DNA from: Gari tellinella
Lineage: Eukaryota; Mollusca; Bivalvia; Cardiida; Psammobiidae
Assembly: GCA_922989275.2 (NCBI GenBank)
Contig: OV277857.1
Coordinates: 79,849,321-79,913,320 of the forward strand
Length of the DNA stretch: 64,000 nucleotides
Direction: 5' to 3'
Position numbers and translations under genes: made by a program. Under the pieces are notes generated by a model, which worked only from the letters and a program-made list of their open reading frames with translations, made no database searches and was not told where the DNA came from. This document shows positions 20,144-30,777 of the stretch, piece by piece. Each line of letters begins with the position of its first letter. Within the stretch, counting starts at the first letter, position 1.

Positions 20144-20363
20144 CGCCTTTCACACATTACTTGTTTTGGTTTAATGCAAGACACGTCGGTCCATTGTATG
20201 GACCTCTGACGAAAGCCAATCACTACACATGGTTCTTCTCCCTCTTTGTCGTTAGGTTCGTTAGGATGCCAGTTGAAGAAAGAAACAGTCGAGTTAGAGC
20301 CCGTGAATTTCCATTGTCCATCGATATACAACATTCCAATCCACCAGCCACGGTTCTCAGGGC
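20144..20363 (-). CDS. C-type lectin domain, C-terminal exon
   Basis: Encodes the second half of a C-type lectin domain: GWWIGMLYIDGQWKF (the WIG core), NWHPNEPND, CVVIGF, QWTDVSC and MCER. EPN is the Ca-site motif usually linked to mannose-type sugars; WTD stands at the WND position of the second Ca ligand set. The acceptor is ..GGTTGTTCTCAG| and the donor |GTGAGTATAT. The exon enters in phase 1 and leaves in phase 2. It joins in frame to the exon at 21648. The frame continues beyond the final cysteine, so at least one more exon is needed. A MITE-B begins only about 30 bp upstream of the acceptor. Binding specificity is inferred from family rules. Confidence 0.85.
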
Positions 20364-20395
20364 CTGAGAACAACCACAATGTCACCTTTATCCAT

Positions 20396-20647
20396 TTAAC
20401 CCTTTACCCCATAGCGGATTTCTGGTATTGAATATAGGTGACCACTTAAATCAGATTGAAAGTAAAGCAGAATGCGCCTTCAGGCGCATTCTACTTTACT
20501 TTCAGCCTGCTTTAAGCTAGTATCTGCTAGAATATAGAAAATATTTCTTATAATTCCTATTCATGACTGTATAAATTGGAACTATTTTCTTCAGTGGACG
20601 GATAAATTAAATGTGTTAAAAAACGCTTCTATGGGGGAAAGGGATAA
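20396..20647. mobile_element. MITE-B in a lectin intron
   Basis: TTAACCCTTTACCCCATAGC to GGGGGAAAGGGATAA (right TTAA mutated to ATAA). Hairpin TTGAAAGTAAAGCAGAATGC with loop GCCTTCAGGC. Sits about 30 bp from the splice acceptor of the CTLD exon, in the zone where a branch point and pyrimidine tract would be. Confidence 0.8.
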
Positions 20648-20817
20648 CGATTAGTGTGCATATTTGGAACATGCACGTGCAGACATGCCTACATTGTTTG
20701 ACGTACGTTCTTATAATTATATGTTTATCAGACGCCAATATCATGTTTTGAGAACACTCACAATGCCAACTGATCATATAAACATAAGATGACATAATAT
20801 TTATGTACAGTAAAACC

Positions 20818-20975
20818 TCTCTATTACGGTCATTAAAACGAATGCTAATAGGTTGTGAAAAAAGACAGGTGACAGATTAAAAACAAGATGAAAGTAAAGC
20901 AGAAATCTCCTAAAGGAGTTTTCTGTTTAAATGTCACCATGCTTTCAGCAGTCACCTGTCGTTAGTTTTACACTC
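20818..20975. mobile_element. MITE-F copy, TA left end
   Basis: CAGTAAAACCTCTCTATTAC preceded by TA. Hairpin AAGTAAAGCAGAAATCTCC with loop TAAAGGAG, then CACCATGCTTTCAGCAGTCA and a worn right end AGTTTTACAC. Confidence 0.65.
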
Positions 20976-20997
20976 GATAATTTTGGACATTTTGAAA

Positions 20998-21190
20998 GAA
21001 GTAACATAACATGAATGACAACAGTTGGAATCCAGATCAGACGCCGTGCTACACGGCGTTTGATCTGGGTTAAAACTGTTGGCAAACGCCATGCCCAGTG
21101 ATGTTCCCTCTCTATAACAACTCCCTCTGAACGACACACATAATCGTCGTCTCCCAGTTGATGCTGTTGTAGGGAGGGAGCACTGCAGCT
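20998..21190. repeat. A-type hairpin plus J end
   Basis: AACAGTTGGAATCCAGATCA with loop GTGCTACAC (paired change), then GTTCCCTCTCTATAACAAC and GTTGTAGGGAGGGAGCACTG, which are J-type ends around a short spacer. A rearranged J copy. Confidence 0.55.
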
Positions 21191-21376
21191 TGAAAGTGTT
21201 TGTAATGGAACAATCTGTTAAAATTCTATTTATTGTAAAAGGCTCACGTCTCTCCATGTGTTTTTAAATTGCCATATCATTTAGCTGGTTATTTTGGATT
21301 ATAGGTGTTTTAGAATAGTATAAGTCAATAATAAACTCCTTATCGCGACCATTGGATTTTGTTAACTGTCAGTGGT

Positions 21377-21627
21377 TTAACCCTTTCTTCCCTAAAACCT
21401 CAAATGGACAATTCCAGTTTTCAATTTAGTCTAGTCCATTTTTGACTTTTTAGGGTTGATTTTTACAATATTTGTCAAAATGACAAACAGTGAAGACCCT
21501 GATCAGAGGGCTCCTTAAGGAGCCCTCTGATCAGGGACTACACTGTTTGCATATGGCAAGTATACTCTTCACAAGTACACTGTTTGCAAATGACGCCTAT
21601 ATGCGTGACTAGGGTTCAAAGAGTTAC
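21377..21627. mobile_element. MITE-C full copy, 20 bp inside an intron
   Basis: TTAACCCTTTCTTCCCTAAA to GGGTTCAAAGAGTTA. Perfect hairpin with loop CTCCTTAAGGAG. Its right end lies about 20 bp downstream (in gene direction) of the GT of the splice donor of the 21648-21735 exon. Confidence 0.8.
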
Positions 21628-21647
21628 GGCAGGTACCCTGTACATAC

Positions 21648-21735
21648 GTGTATCCTGTACATGTGGTTCAAGTTGTGTGTTTTCTGACTCCGTCTCTATC
21701 TGTAGCACATGGGCATTGAATTCCAAGCAAATTGT
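21648..21735 (-). CDS. C-type lectin domain, middle exon
   Basis: 88 bp, phase 0 in and phase 1 out, matching both neighbours. It encodes TICLEFNAHVLQIETESEN followed by TQLEPHVQDT, the alpha-2 and loop region of a CTLD (conserved Cys, hydrophobic A.VL.IET.EN pattern). Acceptor ..TTATTTTACTGCAG| and donor |GTATGTACAG. It joins 22448-22530 to 20144-20363 without a frame change. Confidence 0.8.
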
Positions 21736-22014
21736 CTGCAGTAAAATAAACGAAAGGTTGACTAAAATCACTCTACATGTCGAAATGGTCGATTTGTGTA
21801 AAATGTTGAAAACAAGTTCGCTCCAGATCAGTCCAGGTGGAATTAAACATGATTTAGGTAGTATATACGTAATATATCTTGATGGTTGTGATGTTTGTGG
21901 TGTGTAATTTGACATATTTACTAAATGATTTCTTTAAACATGTGTCAGACTGACTCATTTATGCCCATCATCTCAAGATCTACTTACACACCAAATTCTG
22001 TTTCATATTCAATG

Positions 22015-22165
22015 ATGGACTATATAATAATATCTACAGTAACCATATAAGCGACCGCTGGATTAGGGAGGCTGTTGATACAGTATCGTGAGACAAAGTC
22101 GGCTTAATGCAGAATGTTTATATAGGCGCTTTCTGTATTACATTCGTCCTGAACAAAGCAGCCAC
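22015..22165. repeat. MITE-F, degenerate
   Basis: ACCATATAAGCGACCGCTGG, TTAATGCAGAATG and TCTGTATTACATTCGTCC show the F arms, with loop TATAGGCGC. Ends not found. Confidence 0.45.
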
Positions 22166-22167
22166 GA

Positions 22168-22405
22168 GTCATGAACTCTTTTACTCTCAATGACGTCTTA
22201 AAGCGCGTTTGCAAACAGTTTGGATCCTGGTCAGGTAAAACTACTAATTAAGGCAGTTGAAAGTAAAGCAGAATGCGCATGGAGGTCTATCCTGCTTTAC
22301 TTTCAGTCTGTTTTCAACTAAAATCTGCTAAGGTTTAGAAATCATTTCTTATGGTGCATAGATCTAGTCATAACTGTATAAAGTGGAAAAAATTAAATGT
22401 GTTAA
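22168..22405. repeat. Half MITE-A fused to half MITE-B
   Basis: Up to about 22236 the sequence is an A arm (CTCAATGACGTCTTAAAGCG, CAAACAGTTTGGATCCTGGT, CAGG). It then switches directly to B material (AATTAAGGCAGTTGAAAGTA, CTGCTTTACTTTCAGTCTG) and runs to a B end ATGTGTTAAAGGG. Confidence 0.65.
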
Positions 22406-22447
22406 AGGGTGTGAGTGTGTGTCAATGTGTTAAAGAAAAAAACTTAC

Positions 22448-22530
22448 TTCTGCTTCCTCAAAGTTGTGTTTAATTCTTAAATCCTGGTAGCATGACTTCT
22501 CAATTTGGAACCATCCATCACGACACGTTT
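22448..22530 (-). CDS. C-type lectin domain, N-terminal exon
   Basis: 83 bp, phase 1 in and phase 0 out. Encodes TCRDGWFQIEKSCYQDLR then HNFEEAE: the opening Cys-x-x-x-Trp and the SCY of a long-form CTLD, followed by the start of helix 1. Acceptor CACCTTGCAG|, donor GCAGAA|GTAAGT. MITE-B pieces lie within about 25 bp (right) and 45 bp (left) of the exon. Confidence 0.8.
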
Positions 22531-22556
22531 CTGCAAGGTGTTTTAGTACGCTATAT

Positions 22557-22642
22557 AACCCTTTACCACATAGCCTGTTTCTAGTTTTGAAGACATGTGG
22601 CCACTTAAAGCAGGTTGAAAGCAAAGCAGAATGCACCATAAG
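22557..22642. repeat. MITE-B left half
   Basis: TAACCCTTTACCACATAGCC..CTTAAAGCAGGTTGAAAGC..AGAATGCACCATAAGGG, then the second hairpin arm is missing. It lies beside the splice acceptor of the lectin exon. Confidence 0.65.
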
Positions 22643-22930
22643 GGAATGGGATAATTGTCGTCCGACTACTTTGTCGACTGCAACAATTCTCAGATTTGTT
22701 CTACATGTACTTCCATTCAATTAAGCCCCAGAACTGCGGCGAAGTAGGAAGGTCTCTGATCGAAATTATATACTGGTTTACTGTTATTTCATTAAACACA
22801 GGACTTCAACTGCATTTCAAAATAAGTATGTTTTTGGACATATAACAGAAAATAAGGAAACTGTAGTTGATTTCCTTTTATCAGTCAGTTGTTTTTTATG
22901 TAATCTTTATAACTATTAATTATTAATATG

Positions 22931-22990
22931 CATACAGTGTAAACTCTGATCAGAGTCTGCAGTGTTTGTCATATTGTTAAAATCATTCAA
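22931..22990. repeat. MITE-C core remnant
   Basis: ACAGTGTAAACTCTGATCAG..CTGCAGTGTTTGTCATATTG. The GGGCTCC stem has been lost, leaving only the outer part of the hairpin. Confidence 0.5.
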
Positions 22991-23105
22991 AACGTAGAAG
23001 CGACTAGACTTAATTGCACATGGCATTGTGCATTGAAAGGTTTATGACTGAATGAGTAAATGGTACTTATGTTGTGACTCTGCTATAATGGAAGTATGTG
23101 CTTAC

Positions 23106-23276
23106 CAACAGTAATTATTCCAGGCACGTTGTCCCATTCACCATTAGCCTGACACCGTGTCTCCTCGCTGTATTGGTCTAGTCCATAACCGGGATTAGGA
23201 GATATCTTCACCTTCGATCCAACACTTTGCATGTTACCAAGAACCTTTGCATTCTTCATCAATAGTCGCTTACATT
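23106..23276 (-). CDS. Sushi/CCP-like exon upstream of the lectin domain
   Basis: 171 bp, phase 1 on both sides, the symmetric phase usual for sushi modules, and the usual module length (57 residues). Encodes ECKRLLMKNAKVLGN, VGSKVKISPNPGYGLDQYS and RCQANGEWDNVPG. GYGL, a C..NGEW tail and the final P fit the CCP pattern, but the second and fourth cysteines are not where expected, so it is a divergent or decayed module. Donor GTTG|GTAAGC joins in phase to the CTLD exon at 22530. The acceptor (ATCTTAATAG|) has a weak pyrimidine tract. Confidence 0.6.
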
Positions 23277-23338
23277 CTATTAAGATAGTACCCGCTAATG
23301 ATGTCTAGCCGGTATCGGTCAATATCGGTACTTTACGT

Positions 23339-23577
23339 TGAGCGTTTCATAAAACTTCGTACGACAAAAACGGTCGTAAGTCAAAATATTAAAATATTCA
23401 ATTTCTGATGTTGTTTATATCTAATCCTGTCTTGTGACATCGCTTTGGAATCGTCTTTTCAAGACGATTCCAAAGAGATGTCACAAAAAGGAATTAGCTG
23501 GAGAAATAAATAATAATTGAGACTATTATAATGTGACCTACGACAACATTTGTCGTACGAAGTTTTATGAAACGGGC
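23339..23577. mobile_element. MITE-E copy 2
   Basis: GCGTTTCATAAAACTTCGTA to GTACGAAGTTTTATGAAACG. Hairpin TTGGAATCGTCTTTTCAAGA. One outer end has lost the CAGGGG/CCC part. Confidence 0.75.
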
Positions 23578-23719
23578 TCCAGTTTACGAGGAAAAATCAT
23601 CACTCTTCGTAGATAAATAAATACGTTAATTTCTTATTTGCATACCTCCATACCGCACTACAGTTATTTGATTCATTCGTTTCACCCATCAAAACGTATG
23701 CAGCTGAGGGTTTACTTAC

Positions 23720-23742
23720 CTCAGATTCTGGAAAAATAGCAC
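23720..23742 (-). other. Candidate 23-bp mini-exon or 5'-UTR exon end
   Basis: A strong donor CTGAG|GTAAGTAAA on the minus strand with an acceptor-like TTTACACAATTTCAG| 23 bp before it. No ATG gives an open frame through it, and the length does not match the phase-1 start of the sushi exon. It might therefore be 5'-UTR, or the 3' end of a longer leader exon. Confidence 0.3.
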
Positions 23743-24100
23743 CTGAAATTGTGTAAAGCCGTACTTGGTGTTAGACAGCAAGCTTGTACCGCGACTGTTA
23801 ATTGAGAGCTTGGAAAAATCCTCTCCATATAAACAGATACGTCCGTGTTGTGAAAAAATTGGTTTAAAGTTTTGTAACATAGCTACTTTATAGCAGTAGG
23901 CAGAAAATGCTGGAGAAGCATTCTCTGTTCGGAGTGTATTGTTAGCATACGTTCTTAAAAAATATTAGTACTCAATCTACGTCACGCCTTCTGGAATGTG
24001 CGGAGGATTACGAAAGGTCAAACTACTTCGCTGATTAGTAAGACTTTGGTAATCACCCATATCACGGAAAAGGCAACTTCCTGTCATCTCACGCTTCCGT

Positions 24101-24330
24101 TATGCAAATTACATAACAACGGATGTTACGTCAATTGGCTACGTAATTAGTAATTACATATTTGGTTATGAACCGGGTATAAATTGCCATATTAAGGATA
24201 AACGTATGATAGTTACGTTGCTAGGACGTGACTGGAATGCGCTTACGTAGCTCTGACGTTATTCATCCGAGTTCCTACAGACTGTATATAAAGAGTCTGC
24301 GCGTTCTACGAGAGAGAGAACTAGGGGTTA
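24101..24330. promoter_or_regulatory. Promoter-like cluster
   Basis: In order: ATGCAAAT octamer (24102-24109), CRE-like TTACGTCA (24126-24133) abutting an inverted CCAAT box ATTGG (24134-24138), CTACGTAATTAGTAATTAC, GTTGCTAGGACGTGAC, TGACGTTA, and a TATA element TATATAAAG (24285-24293) that on the other strand reads CTTTATATAC. It lies just upstream of the minus-strand lectin exons. No convincing plus-strand coding follows. Motif matches only. Confidence 0.4.
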
Positions 24331-25595
24331 TAATGGAATTAGAACTGGAAATATGTAGGGATACGTTTAGAACAGGTTTCGGAGAGATGTAGGGGTGAAG
24401 TTAGATATGCTGGCTTATAGCGAACGTGTCTGGGAACAGTTTAGGAAATAAAATATAGACAGAAACATTTGCCTTGTTATAAAGCAGGTAAATGAACCTG
24501 GGTTACACAAATCAAAGTGGATTAAAACAACCAACTACGCTACAGTTTGCAAAACAGAAAATATATTGACCAGTAATTTTGTTGATAATTCAGTATCATA
24601 ATAGTATAAATTAAAACTGGTTTCATAATGTTAAAGACTTGCAAGAGAAATACGGTATTTTATATGTATGGTACAATATAACTGACTAAATGTGAAAGTA
24701 TTTAAACGTATTTAAGCAACGAGTAATAGATGATTTTTTACAAGAATGGCGTCGGAATTTGAATGATAGTACTTAGCGTTTTAAGCGTGTATAGAACCAT
24801 TTAGATAAATGTTGGCATTGAAACTTATTTCGATACTATTGCATGTAGAAAACTTCGCACAGCGTCAACGAAATAGCGAATTTCAGGTCATAACGTAAGA
24901 GTTCATACAGGAAGATACGATAGCACGGAAACAACTCAGAGACCATGTCAAATATGTAACTGTAACGATATGAAAAATAAATGTCACTTTGTTTTCAAAG
25001 GCAAGCAGTACCAAAGTTTGAGAATGTGTTATATTAAGAGATACTTCAGAGATAGACCCAGTATGTTTAAGATAATTAATTGCTTAAGTAGTCGTTTTTC
25101 AATCTGTTATTTAACACATGTCACAGTTTAATAGTTCAATAGATTGTATACGGAAGCTTAAACAGACCCCCTTATATATACAATACAGTAAAAGTACCAC
25201 GTCGATTTATGATATAAAAATGCTTTAAAACAAGAATGATATACGTTGGGTACAACATAACACATCAGTATTTATTCTCTTATATTAAGTCTCGAAATAT
25301 GAATACTTTTTTTTACTGACAAACATTGTAATAAACTCGAATTTTGTTTTTAAAGGATAATATTTATTTAATATAACTCACTGTCTGTATCTAATAAATA
25401 TCTGAATTATTAAAAGGTTAGCTAAGCATCAAATGGAATTAAACTTGCTATTGAAAAGGGACTTGAAGGTATCAACATAAAAAGTGGGGGTTTAAATCAT
25501 ATACAAAACCAGTGTTCCCGATTTATTTCAAATATATTTTAATCTCAAGATTAAAAAACAATATATAAATGCTTAAATAGAAATTCCGACACGCC
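24331..25595. other. No gene recognised
   Basis: AT-rich. No repeats with defined ends, no domain-bearing frame. Confidence 0.4.
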
Positions 25596-25965
25596 GACAT
25601 CGCAAGAAAAATGGGATAAAGCTTTAGGGATAACAACCAATAAAACAACTGGAAAGACATTTATCAAATACCTTTTACTATATCAAATACTGCAGAAATA
25701 CAGTGGTTTCAGTTTCGTATTACACATAGACTACTTGGAACAAACTACTATCTGTTCAAAATTAATTATACAGATAACCCCCATCCCCGAGAGATTTTCA
25801 AAATCTTAATATTGAAACAATGGTTTTTGGTTTTAGAAACGCATCTGATACTGTAAAAAATCTTATTCTAATTCTTATTAAAATGTATATTTGACAATGC
25901 AAATACAATAGATATATACCTACAGTACAAGGTATAAAACAATAAGTATCCTTTAAATACAACCT
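25596..25965 (+). pseudogene. L1-like RT C-terminal remnant
   Basis: In broken frames the plus strand shows DIYQIPFTIS-like coding, IQWFQFRITHRLLGTNYYLF and KINYTDNP, the conserved stretch before the C-terminal zinc knuckle of L1-clade proteins. The knuckle itself is not recognisable. Very old copy. Confidence 0.55.
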
Positions 25966-27036
25966 ATTTAAGTTGATAGCTTTTGAAATTGATTCTACAG
26001 ATTATTTTAATAACCAATGGGAAAGCTTTAAAACGTTTGTTATAACTCAAAACCCAAATCGTACTTAAAATAAAATAACAGTAACGTTATATGTATAGAT
26101 TGTATATGCATGAATGGATATTGATGCCTGTGTCAAAATATGTATGCAAAATAAATACAAAGAAGATATGATTTTGAAAGACGATAAACAATGTTACATA
26201 CAATGTAAACATGCCTGGTAACATTTGTTTTAATTTTTTTGTAAATAATTGGAAATTTAGAGAGCTTTGTCATGCAAAACAAATGTTATATTTATATGTT
26301 ATATGTAAGGTGTGCTGGAGGATGGCTCCCCGACCCCAACACACCTTTGACGGGGAAAAGAAATGAGGTTCTGCTTTTGACAAGGCCTAAAAATGAAAAA
26401 GGGAATTGGTAAAAAAAGAAATATATCGAATATAACGTTTATTTGTAATAAGGTTATATAATTATTTTGTGTATACATGTAATAGTATGGAAGCTTATAC
26501 TGACACACTTATATATAAAAACAATGAATGTGTAAATATACCACGTAGTTTCACTTTAAAACAAAACTAGTATGTAAGGTATAACATATTTTCCTGTTTT
26601 GTATTTAGCTTTGAAATATAAATAATTCGTTTTAACTGAAAAAACATTAAAAATTACTCAGATGTTCTAATAAAAGGGATACTATTCAGTTAATATGACT
26701 CAAGAATTTTGATCTAGTATATATTGTTCATATGTATTCAGCAATCTAGTCATTAAGTACATGCGATACTTACTTAAGTAGTTTTAAGATGAACTTACCC
26801 TGGTTAATATACAGTGTATTCATTTTGGCTTTTTACATTTTTTTAACTTACTAGTATTAACTTACAAAAATATATGTTTTATAACATATAAATTCTCTGC
26901 TCTTTACAAATCTATATCTAAATGCCTATCTATCATTGACAACATTTATTTACATAAAACTGTGTTTCATTTAACTGACCAGAAAACATTAGCTTATATA
27001 TGTAGCATAAATATCTAAATTATAAGTTTCGGTATT
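25966..27036. other. No gene recognised
   Basis: Very AT-rich, probably further LINE decay at its left edge. Nothing definable. Confidence 0.4.
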
Positions 27037-27206
27037 GTTGATAAAACTACACAGAACACATCACCTTATACATATTAATGTTGTGGCCATTTTATTACAT
27101 ATACTGGGATCCGTATAAGCTGTTGATAAAGCTACACAGAACACATCATCTTATACATACTAATTTTGTGGCCATATTATTACATATAAGGGGGTCCGTA
27201 TAGGCT
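27037..27206 (+). repeat. 85-bp tandem duplication
   Basis: Two copies starting GTTGATAAAACTACACAGAA (27037) and GTTGATAAAGCTACACAGAA (27122), each ending near GGNNTCCGTATA. About a dozen differences, so not recent. Confidence 0.75.
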
Positions 27207-27284
27207 TTCGAATTCGTAAATAAGAGACCATTTTACAATGTCTATAAAGGAATAAAGGGAAAACATTTTTACAAGCAATGCAAA

Positions 27285-27360
27285 CTGTACAGGTCCTCAT
27301 CCAAGGGCTCCTATAGGAGCCTTTTGATCAGGGTCTACACTGTTTGCAAAGAGTATATAT
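27285..27360. repeat. MITE-C core remnant
   Basis: CAAACTGTACAGGTCCTCAT..AAGGGCTCCTATAGGAGCC..GATCAGGGTCTACACTGTTT. Stem partly intact, outer arms lost. Confidence 0.55.
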
Positions 27361-27383
27361 CTCAGACCCCCAGCATTATTGGG

Positions 27384-27562
27384 ATTAAAAGCACAAAAGC
27401 AAAAACAGCACATGCATGTATTAAAACACAAAAGCAAAAACAGCACATGCATGTATTAAAACACAAAAGCAAAAACAGCACATGCATGTATTAAAAGCAC
27501 AAAAGCAAAAACAACACATGCTTGCATTAAAAGCAAAAAAGAAACGATAGAACATGCATGCA
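27384..27562 (+). repeat. Minisatellite, 38-40-bp unit
   Basis: Four to five tandem units of ACAAAAGCAAAAACAGCACA then TGCATGTATTAAAA. The first three units are almost identical; the last two carry changes and a size shift (TTGCATTAAAAGC). Confidence 0.85.
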
Positions 27563-27987
27563 TTCAGAAGTAACTCCGATTTATCGAGTTTGGGCTATGT
27601 TTCATGAAAAGAATAGACGATTATCATAGATAGTCAAAATATAAGGTAGATATCAGAATTAAGTATGTTTGCATATTAACTAAAGATATGATTATTGTTT
27701 AAAGTTGGTAAAAAAACAGATTTTCATGGATATTTATTCTAGTTAATTTTAATTTTAGATGTAATATTCGGCAATAAAAATACATCACGAACAAAACGGA
27801 ATGAAAAAAGGAAAGGTCTTGAGAACTGACAACATTATTGATACCTTGGACGTTACAGTCCGCCATCAGAACATCGCACACTTGTACATCAGTACAGTTT
27901 TGGCAAGTGTCGGGAATCTGTGGTAATTCACAATCGAAAAATACATAACAATATCAAAGCCCTGCTGGCGCTGATGATTTTACCATG

Positions 27988-28107
27988 TTTAGCTCATCTG
28001 GCACGAAGTGCCGATGTCAGCTATTGTGATCGTCCTGTGTCCGTTTTCTGTCGTCGTACGTCCGTCGTTGTCCGTCGTTTTGTTTTGCTTTTATACTCGA
28101 TATGTTA
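27988..28107 (+). mobile_element. CTCATCTGGCACGAAGTGCC-type repeat, left part
   Basis: Begins TAGCTCATCTGGCACGAAGT, with GTCAGCTATTGTGATCGTCC and GTCGTCGTACGTCCGTCGTT. This start is, from memory, typical of a repeat common in bivalve genomes. It is interrupted at 28108 by a TA-flanked element and resumes at about 29037 (GCTCATAACTTTCGAACGAT). Confidence 0.6.
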
Positions 28108-28109
28108 TA

Positions 28110-29034
28110 CGAGGGGCATTTATATGTAGTGGCAAGTGATAAATACCTTTAATATTATAAGTGCAAAATGCATGTGTGATATATCATTTTAAAAAGCAAT
28201 TATTTTCCGACACGATGGTATAACGCACGAGAAGATCATATAAGTCGTTAAGTCAAAACAAGAACCTAAATGACTCCTACTTCAAGACACTAGAACAAAG
28301 CAATTGTCAGACATTATTTATGACGTAATAACGTCCTTCTTTTCTTTCTTAAAAAAACCCAATTGGTTTATGTCAGTTTATGTCTCTATTTTAATGTAAA
28401 TCAAATTCCATTACCATTGAATGGATTAACTGTCTTAGATATATATTTTTTTCAAAAACAACATTTATTTTGCTTAATAAAAAACTGGACATGTGTTTTT
28501 GAACGCTATAAAAAAATTCTAGAGCGGTATAGATCTACATACATTTTGATTTTAAAACATAACATCTATTTCAATGACATCAATTATAGTCTGGTTTGAT
28601 ATAAAAATTTAGCATTTTTAAAGTGTTTTTATTTATTTTATGTAGTATTATAATGCATTTTATTTATTATTTATTTAATTTAATTATACTATCTTTATTT
28701 TATCAAATAATATCATTTTAAACTGTGTGCATAAGTGTCTGATTTTACTTGACAGAAAGTTTTATAGACTTATTCAAAAAAATAAAGACGCAATAATAAT
28801 TTTATTATCAAATTTTGTTTAAAAAATTAACTCAAAATACACAAAAGCTCAAATATCCAGGAGTAGGGGTCATTTAGGTTGATGCTTTGATGTATCGACT
28901 GAAATAATCTTATCGCTCGTTATACTATCGGGTCGGCCAAGAATTGTTCTTTAAAATGATATATCACACATGCATTTTGCACTTATTATATTGAAGTAAT
29001 GGATCAGTTGCCACTACTTAAAAAATGCCCCTCG
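28110..29034. mobile_element. Mariner-like element with about 85-bp inverted repeats
   Basis: CGAGGGGCATT..ATGCCCCTCG ends flanked by TA. The inverted repeats run about 85 bp (to TGATATATCATTTTAAA on the left; the same, inverted, near 28950). The interior is about 740 bp, very AT-rich, with no transposase frame. CGAGGGGC-type ends with TA targets fit mariner relatives. Confidence 0.75.
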
Positions 29035-29271
29035 TATAGCTCATAACTTTCGAACGATTACTTAATAAGATAGTTATTTCGAAGTGTCGTCTTACAAAAA
29101 TTAACCTAAAAAACAAAACAAAATATTTACAATCGCCCCATTCAATTCGATTGAAAAAAATGCTGTTCGTTTCGTATAAACACCATTTCTCGAGAGGGCG
29201 GGACTTGTTGATAAGTTTCGAAGGGGAGGCGGGGCATATTCAGTTTTCATTCGCAAAATAATATTTGGAAC

Positions 29272-29577
29272 TTGGACAGCAAACATTTAGCGGATTTTCC
29301 AATTTTGTTCTCAACCGAAATCTTTGTCAAGTTAGGGCGCCTCGGAATTTATGGAAAATGCCTACGGCTACTAAAATCGTCATATGAAGATCTAAACTGT
29401 ATCGTCAAAGCCAACAGCATGACGTCAGACGTCATTGACGTACATAGAGGCGTACGTCAAGGGGGAGTACTCTCCACATTTTACTATCTTACTTACATGG
29501 ACAAGTTACTTAACCTGCTAGAGAACAGTGGCCACGGGGCAAACATCATGTCTGTACAGACCGGTACAGACCGGTAA
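29272..29577 (+). pseudogene. RT palm fragment, frameshifted before FADD
   Basis: Plus strand: FVKLGRLGIYGKCLRLLKSS, DVHRGVRQGGVLSTFYYLTY and MDKLLNLLE, the central RT blocks of a LINE. A 10-bp tandem duplication of ACAGACCGGT (29555-29574) shifts the frame. The catalytic FADDLSLI follows at 29585-29608 in another frame. Only the region from about 29311 is clearly RT. Confidence 0.8.
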
Positions 29578-29865
29578 CACGGCGTTCGCTGACGACCTAT
29601 CTCTCATAGCAATATCTCCTCTACACTAGTGGACATTGTTTACACTTACTGCGTTAACTGGGACATGGAAATAAACATACAGAAATCAAATATAGTAGTA
29701 TTCAGCCAACGCCGCAACCCACCTGAAATCAACATCACATTTGGACAAGACTATATTCAACAAGACAAAAATGCAGAACACCTAGGCATATTACAGGAAT
29801 CTAATTGAAGCTTACATTCACGTATAGAAAAGCGAATACAAAAGGGTAGAAATGCCTTCTATGCT

Positions 29866-30777
29866 ATGGCCGGTCAGGGAATTCACCCCCGGGGAGTCAA
29901 CCCAATTGTCTCCCGGGACCTTTATAACAAGATAATAATCCCCACCGTACTATATGGCTCTGAGCTATGGAACAACATGACTAAATCCGACATTACAACA
30001 TTAAGCACGTTCCAACATTTCATTGTTAAGAAAATACAAGGTGTCCCTGTATCCATCATATCAGATATTGCTGATTCTATGCTAGGGCTATATAGGCTTT
30101 GTTCAGGAATTGAAAAACAAAAACTTTCATTTCTACACAAAATTCTTAGTTTACCCTCAATGTGCATAACAAAAGAAATTTTTACATGCAAATTCCTTAT
30201 GTACCTTTCTAACAAGACATCAGTATCACATGGCTTCATTCCAGACGTCTGCAATTTACTTTCAAAGTACAAACTTACTGCTATCGCTAATGCATATATT
30301 TCAAATTCAGATCCTCTTCCACAAAAACATGTTTGGAAAAATATTGTTAATAATGCTATTGCCATAAATGAATCTGTCCTGTGGGATCAACGAAAGTCTG
30401 CTGATAACGACTGCATGTACTTTAGAGTTCTCCACCCTACCATTAAGCCATGTATTGTGTATAAAACATTCAAAGAAAGTTCAGCTAGATACACCATGGC
30501 TACCATAGCTAACATATGGTGCATATCCCCACAATTGGAGAACACAACGTGCCAATCGTGTGGGTCAGCAATGCATGAGCAACTTGTGCACTTCCTTAGC
30601 GAATGTACAGAAACACAAGATCTCAGAAACACCTTAAATATTGAAATAGGAGCCATCCATGGAACGAATTTCTTAAATGATCTGTCTGAGCTAGACAGTT
30701 TCGCTTGGGTTTTAAAAATCTTAGGCTCACCAATACCACCAATTCTAGACCCCGAGAGTGAGAAGCAATTTCTCTAA
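29866..30777 (+). pseudogene. RT C-terminal half with zinc-knuckle, same LINE
   Basis: Open for 303 codons: SRDLYNKIIIPTVLYGSELW, TFQHFIVKKIQGVPVS, LHKILSLPS, and near the end W..SPQLENTTCQSCGSAMHE..HFLSEC, a C-x2-C-x(n)-H-x(n)-C knuckle as in many LINE proteins. It ends naturally at TAA 30775-30777. Together with 29272-29577 it is one 5'-truncated element, disabled by the 10-bp duplication and stops between 29620 and 29810. Confidence 0.8.
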
